A DNA stretch of 64,000 nt. It comes from Chlorokybus atmophyticus. Lineage: Eukaryota; Streptophyta; Chlorokybophyceae; Chlorokybales; Chlorokybaceae. The position numbers and the translations under genes are program-made. Shown here piece after piece: positions 49,786 to 60,320 of the stretch. The stretch spans positions 430,650-494,649 of the forward strand of contig RHPI01000193.1 in assembly GCA_009103225.1 (NCBI GenBank), given 5' to 3'. The number at the start of each line of letters is the position of its first letter. Within the stretch, counting starts at the first letter, position 1. Under the pieces are notes generated by a model that was given only the letters and a program-made list of their open reading frames with translations, searched no databases and was not told the DNA's origin.

Positions 49786-50666
49786 GCGCGTGAACACAGC
49801 TTGCTTGTTGCATGCTGTAGTTCCAATATTTTTGAGACACCCTTCACCAGTCTGTGCGCCGTTACTGAATGGTACTGATTGTGTTAGTGGTCTGTATAGT
49901 GTACAATTTTTGTCCAATTGGACAGTTTGAACAGCTTTCCCTATGTTTTGTGAGCTTCAGGGTTACTGGCAGCATGAGCAGTCCGGATGTCTGGGCTCAG
50001 TTACGATTGTTGAAGTTGTGTACAATTGCAACTTGATTTCCTTCATTGCTCGCCTTATTCGCCTGAAAGACAGAAGCACTCTTGACAAGCATGTTCTTGA
50101 GTGTGAAACCTTTGCCTCAAAACCCATATCACTCTGTTTGCATGGACGCATTTGTACCTCCGTACCATGTGCAGTGCACTGAACACAGTTGGTATAAGGC
50201 TTCAGCACTCCCATCACAACAGCAACAGCTGTCAATAACTTGATATAACAAACAGCCAATTCCCAGCAAGAACTCACCGCCTCGGTGTAAGAACTTACGT
50301 GATACCAGCACAACCCCACACAACCCCACACTACCAGCGTGTTGGCCAAGCGCAAAGTGTGAGCCCCACGCCGCTCACCAGTGTGTCTCCACTGATGACT
50401 CAGTCGGAAAGGCTCTGTCTAGCTGTGCAGTGAGTGGCCGGCGACAGCCAGGCCTAGACCGCACCCCAGATCAGCACCAGACAAGGAGAGAGTGACAACC
50501 TGCCCGGCAGCGCATGCGCTGTCATCCCCACTGTACCGCCAGCTGTCAGTCCGCCGGTGCGCCGACTGCTTGATAGCTGAGCTAGCTGGCGCGGGTGCTG
50601 GACAGTGGCTCGGTTGAGTAGTCGGTTGGTGGGTGGGTTGCTTGGTGGGTGGTTGGCAGAAAGGGA

Positions 50667-50921
50667 ATGAGGTCGCACAAGGAGCCAGCTGGCAGAGGGT
50701 CCATCAAGGATGAGGGTGCTTTGCTAGCAGGTACGATGTGCCTCGTCACCCTGTTATTACGTTGCACATGCTTGCTCGCTTGGTTGACAGGTAGAATGCT
50801 TGATAACTTGTGTGGCAGAATGAGGTCAAAGCCAGCGGTTTCAAAGCTGCAGAAGCTTCCATTACAAGCGATGCTGGTACCGCACAGTTGTAGACTTCTC
50901 CGCTGGAAGGCTGATGGATAA
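50667..50921 (+). CDS. Possible two-exon mini-gene (64 aa) upstream of the carrier
   Basis: Exons 50667-50730 and 50791-50921 around a T-rich 60-nt intron give 64 residues, basic and Leu-rich at the end (RMLDNLCGRMRSKPAVSKLQ). Splice phase fits, but the length is small and no family is recognised. It could instead be a spliced 5' leader of the carrier gene at 51,074. The remainder of 49,786-51,073 has no supported gene. Confidence 0.3.
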   Translation: MRSHKEPAGRGSIKDEGALLAGTMCLVTLLLRCTCLLAWLTGRMLDNLCGRMRSKPAVSKLQKLPLQAMLVPHSCRLLRWKADG

Positions 50922-51073
50922 CCCGCTGCGCTGTAAGGTTTCCACTCAAGCAGGCGGCGATCTGGCTGCCTACCACTTGGCTGCTTGCACATTGCACAAA
51001 GCACACATTGTGCTCAGCCAACCAGTAAGCGTTTAGTTGGACACAATTAGTGAAACACAGAGATCACGCCGCC

Positions 51074-53517
51074 ATGGCAGCCAAAGCCCAGGAACCCGTG
51101 GCCTACAAGTATGCTCTCACGGTGAGAGCATGAGATCACTTACTTGGCTTCCATTGCAATGCCAGAGCTGGGGCATGTCTGACATGACGACAACAGCTCA
51201 TGTGCTGCATGTTGACAAGTTGGTTACGATGCTGTATGTTGCGGACACTCTTGTTCGGGTCAAAACTGACATTGACTATGTATGTGCAGGCTGCATCGGC
51301 AGTTTTATCCGAAACAGCAACCTACCCGTTGGACATGACGAAAACGCGCCTGCAGTTGCAGGTGCATTCATAGCGTCTGGTCACTTTGCACATGTTGTAG
51401 TGGGTATGCATGCATCGACGAAAATAAGCTTTCACATACAGAGGCCTGTGCATGCAAGCACATGCAGATGTGGTTACTTTTGTGGATACACATATGTGCA
51501 TGTATGTGTGTACGCATACACATGTGGATGTGTATGCACACATGCGCTGACACATGCGTGCCTGTCTACCAGCACAGGCACTGGCATGCATACAGGCGCA
51601 AGCACGCATGCATTCATGCATGCATTCATGCACAATGCGCATAAGTGGTTCACGTGTGTAGACGTGGGCAACAGTGTTCAAGCTCAACCAAACACGCACG
51701 CACTCATGTGCTTGCTCATGCAGGGCGAGTTGACGCGCGAAGGTTCGCGCAAGGGCGCGTTGGCGATGTTTGCGCACATTTACAGCACGGAGGGTGCCAG
51801 GGGGGTGTACAGGGGTCTTGCACCCGCTGTCACAAGGCATTGCGTGTACACGAGCATAAGAATAGGCACGTACGAACAGCTCCGCAACTCACTCGTTCAA
51901 GAAGGCTCTGGCGGTGTCATACCCCTCTGGCAAAAGATGTTTGTGGGAGCCACTTCCGGAGTCATCGGGCAGGTGTGTATACGTGCAAACATGCCATCAC
52001 TGCGTGGATGTGGGTGAGGTCTGTGTAGGCCTCATACCAGCACACACACGTGTACGAACATGCAGGAGCACGCGCGCACGCATCGGCAGTCATTATATGC
52101 ATAGTCACATATGCGAAGCTGAAAGGATGTTTCAGTACATACATGTATGTGGCCGCGTGGTAGTGTACATGTGGCCAACGCCCTCGAGCATACGGACACA
52201 CGCGCATGTGCACATGTATTGCCAAATATGTGTCACCAGCGTGTACAATGTGTATCACCCACATGTGCCTGTCATGCACATCACACAACAATCGCATTGT
52301 GCTCCTTCCCAGGTCGTCGCTAGTCCCACAGACTTGGTCAAGGTGCGAATGCAAGCCGATGGCGTGCGGGTCGCTCTCGGCCACCCACGCCGTTACACGT
52401 ACACTTTGCTAGTCTGTACTTTCATGCTATGCTTGTCAAGTTGAGTCTGCAGAATTGGTCACTTATTCGCATGGTGTGTATGGTACAGAGGTATGACGCA
52501 CGCCTTCACCTCCATTGTGCGCGAGGGCGGAGTGGCTTCGCTGTGGCGCGGGTGGGGACCCAACGCACAGCGTGCTGCGATGGTCAATCTTGGCGAGCTC
52601 GCTTTTTATGATCAGGTACATTGTTGTACATCGCCTTCATATGAAACCAACTACAACTGCACGCACACCATGAGCGAGACAGATGTTCTGTTTTGTGCAC
52701 GCTGGGCATGTTTTCATAGCATCAGATGTGAAACATTACTTTCATCTGCTACAAGGCACTGTTCTTTGCTTCATAGCAACGCCTTGTGAGTTGTGATGTT
52801 GTTATGAGTTTGAGTCTTAGTTGAACTCGCTTGCTTGAGTTTTCACTGCGGTACTCACTGAACTAGTGAGTGCAGACCAAGCAATGGGCGCTCGCACGGG
52901 GTTTGCAAGACAATGTGAGTTCAAGCTTGTTGATGGCATGTTGCCATTGCTCGTGTTGAAAGCAACCAAGTTATGCAGTCTTGACGTATGACTTGTGCAG
53001 ATTTACGCGCATACATTTGCGGCGATTGGTTCCGGATTCTGGGCCACGCTGTTTAGCTGTCCTGCCGATGTGGTGAAGACACGCATCATGAACATGGTGA
53101 GACACCTGCTGTGTACATGCTCTGCTATACATGCTCTACTACTGCCATTGCTGGTTGCTTCTGCTCACGTGTGTTCATGTTGGTTTGTTGACCTGTGTGG
53201 CAGCATGAAGCGGGTGTGCAGTATAAGTCCTCCCTTGATTGCCTCGTGAGAACGGTCAAGGCTGAGGGTGTATTGGGGCTTTACAAGGTGTGTGGCTGCA
53301 TGTGCACAGTTGTAGCCGAATGCAATCAACCAAGTGATGCATCCCAGTACGATGGTCAATTAATTCTGTTACGTGCAAGGAGCTGAGTGTCTGAGTTGCC
53401 TCAACACATGTTCTTCAGGGGTTCTTTCCAACATGGGCAAGGTTGGGCCCTTGGCAATTTGTGTTCTGGATCTCATACGAGCAGCTGCGTAAAGCGGCCG
53501 GGCTGTCATCTTTTTGA
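51074..53517 (+). CDS. Mitochondrial carrier, UCP4-like (SLC25A27 type)
   Basis: Nine exons (51074-51121, 51290-51361, 51724-51972, 52313-52398, 52489-52615, 52876-52914, 53001-53096, 53204-53287, 53419-53517) in consistent phase give 299 residues, the usual carrier length. The three carrier signatures are present: [22 protein letters not shown] and [11 protein letters not shown], each starting an about 100-residue repeat with two membrane helices. The spacing and the ends AYKYALT and GLSSF resemble uncoupling protein 4. These proteins sit in the inner mitochondrial membrane and move protons or small anions. Substrate cannot be deduced; dicarboxylate carriers are the alternative. Exon 6 is only 39 nt. 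Introns 2, 3 and 4 carry ACATGTGTATGC tracts. Confidence 0.85.
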
Positions 53518-55809
53518 GCTACTTTTGTCAATTGTCACGACTGAAAGACGTGTAGTGTAATTGTAACTTAGTTCATTCATGGCAAGCATGTGCGATACAT
53601 TGATATTGCATTTGCCTCGCGTAGTATGTTAGGTCAATGGAGCGGGTATAGTAGCAGCCGCACAATCTGGTTTTGTTATGCGAGCATGAGTGTCCAATGG
53701 AGCTTGGTTGATAGTACAAGGATGTATATGGCCAACAACGACCTGCGTACCACTTGCGCTCATAGGTATATGCATGCGTATGATGATGTATGTACACATA
53801 TACCATTGAAGAAAAGACAATATGACATAGAGGGAGACACATTGTTGGTATAACACAGTCAATCCCCTCGCCGTTCTTTTGTACACACACGCATAGCTAG
53901 TGCACGAAATTACTGCAGACACGTAGCACATGTGACATTATATCGCAACATGGCGTGACTCTCTGCAATATGACAATGATGATATGATGTAACGTAAATG
54001 CCGTTTACGCGGTTCAATTATGAGAACGGTACTGTTAACATAGTTGCAAGCATGTGTGGGACATCATGCGTGCTGTCCCACACATGCTTTTACATGCAGC
54101 CTTCGGCTGCTGCAGGAGGTAACCCAAACCCTTCCATCTCTCTGCATGCATCCACTACCACATTTGCACGCACGCAAGCATTCAGTGCAGTAGGTTGGCT
54201 AGGTTGCGAGCTTCATAATTACACCCTCGGCCACATCTGTAAGTGTCCTTGTGTGCCTAGTCCGTTTTGCCGTGCCTACTATGGCCAGTCTTTGCATTAT
54301 CTCTTATACCGTATACATGTTATGCCACACACCTATTCACAATGCGGGGCGCACATGAAGATTAAAAGCCAGTTTGGGGACATATAAAGGGCAAAAATAC
54401 TTGCGTAAAGGTTATGGCAAAAGTACTCACGCGAAGGTTGGGGCGTTAAAAACGGCGAGGTCAAAGTTTGAAGCTTACATGCAGATTACAAGTTTGATCT
54501 TTAATAATACCACTATCATGCTGATTTGGCTGCTCCGCGTGTTTTTCCTCATTTCCCCACCAAAAATTGTCTGATCAAAAATGCATGCTGCTGAAAAGTT
54601 ATCTGTCCATTCTCTATCCATCAATCTTTATGTGCGTGTTGCGATAAGTATGCGGTCACCTCATTGAAGTGATTGGTTCGATGTAGTTCAGCCTACTGTA
54701 ATTTGTCAAATACCCCCNNNNNNNNNNNNNNNNNNNNNNNNNNNNNNNNNNNNNNNNNNNNNNNNNNNNNNNNNNNNNNNNNNNNNNNNNNNNNNNNNNN
54801 NNNNNNNNNNNNNNNNNNNNNNNNNNNNNNNNNNNNNNNNNNNNNNNNNNNNNNNNNNNNNNNNNNNNNNNNGGGGGTATTCAAAGAAATCCAGTACGTT
54901 GTGCAATGCATTGCAAGTTGCAAATTCCGTAAGAGTAAACGCTGTTAATCTTGCAGTATGTTGTGCTAACTCGTTCATGCATTGCTTACTAGTAGTAAGC
55001 AATGCATGTATGTGTCCGTAAGGTAAGTGAGTTACTACCTTATAGACACGTACATTACACCCCAAAACATAATAATCAATTGCCTTTAACTATAATTGTA
55101 CTAGGGGATTGCAGTCTTTGTTAACAGTAGTAATACCAATGCATCCATTGAGTTTTACGATCATTATAGTGAAACGTTAAAGTACAAAATAACTTGCAAA
55201 AGTGAGTGTGGGTTGTAATGTACGTGTCTCTACGGCAGTACACACATTAATAATGTATTTCTTCGTGCAATTGTTTTTTGCTTTCAGTTGTTCGTTTGTT
55301 GCTACTTGCAAGTGTTGCTACCCACTTGTATGCAAGCACGTTCTCACAAACAAAAAGTAAGTAGGTGGTTTAAAGTATTGTTCTGTCATCGCAAATTTGG
55401 GTTCGTAACCAGCCGTAATCACCAATGATGAACCTGCAATCGTCGTGTAACGACTCGTCATTCAGACGAGTCACCGTTGAACCATGTTTTGTATATTTTT
55501 ATTACCGTAGCCCGTTTGTTCGATTTGACACATTCAAAGCGTTCAAACTATTGGCGGGGGGACAGGGTTACATTTCAAACTCGACGACGGCGACGACGTC
55601 GGCTACACCGGCAGCACCGGCAACAAGCCAACAACACCTGAAACGACTCTTCAACTGAGCGCCTGCTCCTGTTTTGCTCCTGGCCTGGTAGACCAGCTCC
55701 GCCCGAGTCAGGGTTCAGCTCGGCCGTTGCCTGAGGGGCTGGCCTGGTCGGTAGGGCTTGGCCTGGTGCTTGCTAGGGTTTGGTTGGGTTGGAGCTTTCA
55801 TCTGCCAAC
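53518..55809. other. Spacer with hairpins and a 155-N gap
   Basis: No exon supported. Perfect hairpins lie at 54,049-54,088 (15-bp arms AGCATGTGTGGGACA) and 54,976-55,008 (15-bp arms CATGCATTGCTTACT). The gap 54,718-54,872 is bordered by ATACCCCC on the left and GGGGGTAT on the right. The stretch 55,660-55,800 just before the next gene is rich in GGCCTGG. Confidence 0.6.
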
Positions 55810-58482
55810 ATGAAGTTCCAGGCGGGCGCCCTGCTCTTTGAGGCTACCGTCACCGGCCTGGACCACGAACCTTGGCCTGAGGTAAGTTCCCCAGTAGTTG
55901 ATGGGTTGAAATTCAACCAAACAACTTGCAACTGGTAGCTTCAACCCACATCAACTACAAACATTTTTACAAACCAAGACTTTCAGCAGTTGGCTTTTGC
56001 TTACATGCATGCTCATTAGGCTCAGCTGTCAACCACTGAACACAGTCGAATCTACCTTGCGACAATCAAGCAGAACAATGCCATGTACACTGCAGTATAC
56101 TACACTACCGAACTGTTATGCTGCTTTGCATTGCCACCAACTTGGTTTGTGTTGTTGTTGTTTGCACTATTGTTGTGTCATGTATATGCGAAAAAAGGGC
56201 ATGGCAACCAGCATCAAGCATTGGCTTGCATTCTAGCAGAAGTAGTTGCATTGATAGTGCATGCCCACATGCGCGTACGTGCATACAGGACATTCTCTAA
56301 TTTTATAGGTCATAGGGCCGGACGGGCAAGCGTACGTGGTAGGAAAGCCCGGGGACAGCTACCTGCTGACCTGCGCGGGGGCCGGCACCACCGCTGCTGT
56401 TGCTGCCGACATCGATGGCCGCAAACTTCCCGTGCGCTGGAACTGGTACCATGGTCACCACCGTCAGTAACAGCATCATACAATCAAGCCAACCACCATC
56501 ATCTTCAATGTCGTTGTTGTTGTGGTGGTGGTAATGGTGGCGGCTTGTGACTGTGTGCGCATGTACGTGTGCATGCGTGTGTACGTGCGCATGGGTGCAC
56601 GTGTGCATGCGTGTGTACGTGCGCATGGGCATGCGTGTGCATGTGTGTGCATGTGCTCCACTTGGATGCGCGGATGGGTGCGCTCGTCTGTGTGTCGTTG
56701 TTATAGCTGGTATGGTGTGTGTGTAGGCAAGCCACTTATAAGGGTTGGAAGACAAGCGCCACTGAGGACCGCTGCACTTTCGCCTACTTCACTGTTGCAA
56801 GTAAGCACTTGCTGTGCAATGTTCGTGTTTATGTTCATGGTAATGAACAGGTTGATGTGACGCTCTCAAGTTGTATGTGCATTCTGTGATGCAGCTCCAG
56901 CGGCAACTGCAGAAGGCTCGAGCCAGGCGGCCGCAAGGAGTGATGAAATAGACACACGCAATCAAGAAGCTGGCGTGATTAGATGCAAGTTCTTTGAGAA
57001 ATACCCCTGCGGATGGCCATCTTTGCACTGCAGGCGAGTGTAACTGTTGCCCTTGTTAGCGATATTTGGTGCGCAGCCTCAACCATGGCATGATCTACAT
57101 GCCGCACACAATATGTGACTGTTTGGCACACCAGTTCAGCGCCCAGCAACCGGCAAGGGGTTCAACATGCATGCATGTACGAGCGTGCGTGCGTGCACGC
57201 GCGCTCATGGATGCGTGCATGTGCATGTGTGCGTCTTCGCGCACATGCAGCTAATGGCGATATCTTGATTGAAGGAGCTATAATGCAACACAGGACGTGT
57301 GCACGCGGCGGGAGGTACCACAACAACCCACCGAGACTTGACAGCACGGAAGCTGTTGCTGTTGAACGAAAGGATGGCAAGAAGTTCTGGCAGGTCAGCA
57401 GCCTCGTCACCACCGCAGGCACGCATGTTGTTGCTTTTGCAGTTGCTGTCGTCGTTGTCGTCGTCGTTGTTGTTGTTGGTGTTGTTGTTGTTGCTGTCAC
57501 TGTTTACGTTGGCGCAGTTGCTCTTGTTACTGTTGCTGCTGCTGCTGCTGCTGTTGTTGTTGTTGTTGTTGTACGACTAACTTGTCCCACCAACAGGTGC
57601 GGAGTTTGTTGAGAGCAGGGGTCCGCCGGTGAAGCGGCATGGCCCACATTATGTATTGGGTGCAATGCTCGCAACGGCCATACTAAAGTTGGAGACAGCC
57701 GAGACTCTGCTTCTGAGAGGAGTGTTGGATGCAAGCAATCCCGCACATGTGCAGCTCATTCCGGCCACACTGTTGCCCAACAACAACAATGACTATGAGA
57801 GTGCATCAGTGAGGAGGACTCCTGTCATCAGGTCCACAATCTCACGTGCTGGAGATGGAGGTGCCTCTGTTGCAGAAGAGAGTGAGATCATTTCAATTGA
57901 CGAGGAGAGTGATGATGAGGGTGTGGATGAGAGCGATGAGAGTGGGGATGATGGTGATGATGTCGATGATGATACTGAGGGCAGCACAAGTGTGTTTGCT
58001 GCCACGCCTTCAGAGGACTACACTGACGAGGAGGAGGAGGAGAAGGAGGATGACAAGGAGGAGGAGGAGGAGGAGAGTGACGATGAAGCAAGGAAGGTTG
58101 TGCTGAAGAGTCACGCAAGCCAGTCTCCTTGGGTGGCTGCCAAAGTAGCTTCTGTTGTGGTGTCTTCTTTGCGGGGCATCGCATCGGGCAAAGCGGTTGT
58201 GAAAGTGAAGCAGGAGCGCACTCCAGCGCTCCAGCGTGCCAGACGCCAAGTAAGAGTGGTTTGAGCAGGGCCATAGGCGTGTGTGAAGGCGTGCGTGTAT
58301 GCGTGCGTGTGCGTGTGTGTGTGTGTATGTGTGTGTGGGAGGTTGCGTGTATTTGTTTGCTTGAGGCTCATTGTGTGCCTTGGCAGGTATTCTGCGATCT
58401 GACAAATGAGGACAACCCCATTGTGTGGAGCGTTCGGGCGGTGGATGTGGCTGTGGTTACCGTTGATGGTGATGATGCTTAG
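55810..58482 (+). CDS. Unrecognised 480-aa protein with acidic region
   Basis: Eight exons in consistent phase: 55810-55881, 56309-56466, 56727-56800, 56895-57033, 57077-57159, 57251-57418, 57597-58249, 58387-58482. Two introns need GC donors (after 57,033 and 57,418). The first half looks like one globular domain of beta type: FQAGALLFEATVTGLD, EVIGPDGQAYVVGKPGDSYL, ADIDGRKLPVRWNW, TYKGWKTS, FAYFTVA, ANGDILIEGAI, then WQVSSLVTTAGAEFVESRG. The second half contains a helix (AMLATAILKLETAETLLLRG) and a very acidic stretch of Asp/Glu/Ser (about 57,890-58,090), then basic segments. The N-terminal pattern vaguely recalls uncharacterised domains of fungi and algae (DUF7918-like); not verified. An acidic tail is common in chromatin or nuclear proteins. 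Confidence 0.6.
57425..57575 (+). repeat. (GTT)n/(GCT)n trinucleotide run in intron
   Basis: Mixed GTT, GTC and GCT triplets fill the intron between the exons ending at 57,418 and starting at 57,597. The Val- or Leu-rich frames through it are artefacts. Confidence 0.8.
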
Positions 58483-60320
58483 TATTGTTGTTTCATGCCC
58501 GTGAACTTGGCAACTGAGTTGCGAATCAAGACCGGTTTGCGTGGGCTATGACCTTGTGTGCACGATGTTGACATGGTATGTGTAAGCTGCAAGCCATGAG
58601 TGCAAGCATATGCACCTATTCATGTTCCAGTTAGGCTTTGCAGGTTATTGCTATCATTGGTATGGGTACTTGGACTTGATGCCCTCCCTGCATCACGTGG
58701 CTGTCTGACCCAAGTCCAGCTTGCTGATACGTGTAGTCTAAGATGAAGCATGACCATAGTTGCACGCACGCTACAACTATGAACTTTGATGTATGGGATG
58801 CAAATCAATTTCAGTTGCAGCACCTTCATCGCTGTACATACCAACCCTCAGCTCTCGCACATCTCACAACCAGGGAGCAAGGTGTGTTTTGTTGCAAGCA
58901 TTGTGCAAAAGTGCACGAGCACGATCGACTTTGCGTTGCGCAATTTGTTTTGCAACAAGCTATGAAGGAGGCGAGTAAACGGGGACAACTTGTTTATCAT
59001 GTGCATATGTAAATTGATCCACATCATGAATGCGAATGAATTATAAATGACATATGTTGGCAAGCATTAAAAACATACTGTAACCGCATGCTAACATAGG
59101 CTTTCAGTTCGGTTTATGAGGCTTATGTTGAAGGCAAGATTGTATACAAATACAATTTTTTACAGATGTAGCCATGCGCACTTTTGTGGAATAAGGCTAT
59201 AATATCATCAACGTACGCTGCAGCTCGTGTGGCCTTGTCAACTTGACCATCAAGACCTACTGCATTACATATTAATGGAGTCTTATTTATTACATGATTG
59301 TATTTTTAATGCCACATCTAGCATTTGTAAAACTTCACCTCCTTGTTTCACATACATATACTTCGCTTACTTTACAGATTAGTATATAGTAATAGCAGTG
59401 TGTACAACGTTGTGACAGTTACGCAGCACACACCATTAGCAAAGGTGCTTGGTATTTCACAACATGCAATTGCGGTAATTAACGAACATTCATTCTTAAC
59501 CCGACGCGGACTTTCATTAAAAGTTGCACAATTGATAACAAGATGCGCGTACACGCATGTTGCAGATTATATGTAGCGCATTGTTTGTATAGGTAGCAAG
59601 CACTTGAGCTTGAGAAATATGATGGTACTTACATAAAACGTGTCAATAAATTGTACATTATGTATCATTTATAGTATTAATAACATATGTCATAAGAAAT
59701 TCTGAAGGCTTCTGGCTATCATCACGGATCGTTGCAGACTTTCATCAGAAGTTGCACAAACTACAATAAGATGCATGTGTTACATTTTGTTGCGCATTGT
59801 CTGTACATGTAGCAAGTACTTGAGCTTAAGTGATGTTATGATACCTATATGTATAAAATGTGCACATATCATGTAAAAACATGTAGGCTTTGACAAGTAA
59901 CTTTCTTTAAAGGCTTCTAGCTCTCATCATGGATTGTTGTGGTTACTGATGTGGAAAAGCATGGAATGGTAATTTCCGGACACATTAAATTGTGGCCAGT
60001 CATGCCGGACCAAAACTAGGCCTACCATACATAAGCACCCAAGTGGCATGCTGCATGAACGTGCTCTCAACGGTCGATAGACCCATTGTTTAGTGTGACG
60101 CATGCACGGACCCCGCTGGCGGACCGCCGTATGTTACAAAGTATGCGGATGTAGTTTGAACGTCTGCGATCAGATGACAGGAACCATCTGACGGCCAATA
60201 GTTTTGGAGCGGCCACCAAGCGACCTGCACCGTCAATGGTAACTGCCATGCACACGAAGTTCTAATTGACTGCCTTTAAACAGCCTGTGATTACTTGATG
60301 ACGCCACAGCTCGCTTTGTG
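58483..60320. other. AT-rich spacer with diverged tandem duplication
   Basis: No exon supported. A segment at about 59,505-59,650 (GACTTTCATTAAAAGTTGCA ... GCACTTGAGCTTGAG) recurs diverged at about 59,740-59,875, and a third partial unit (GGCTTCTAGCTCTCATCATG) begins near 59,912. Confidence 0.6.

Noticed and set aside
50582-51004. 140-codon minus-strand frame
   Set aside because: Overlaps the better-phased plus-strand mini-gene and shows no domain.
57162-57580. Val-, Leu- or Thr-rich frames
   Set aside because: They are translations of a trinucleotide run inside an intron.
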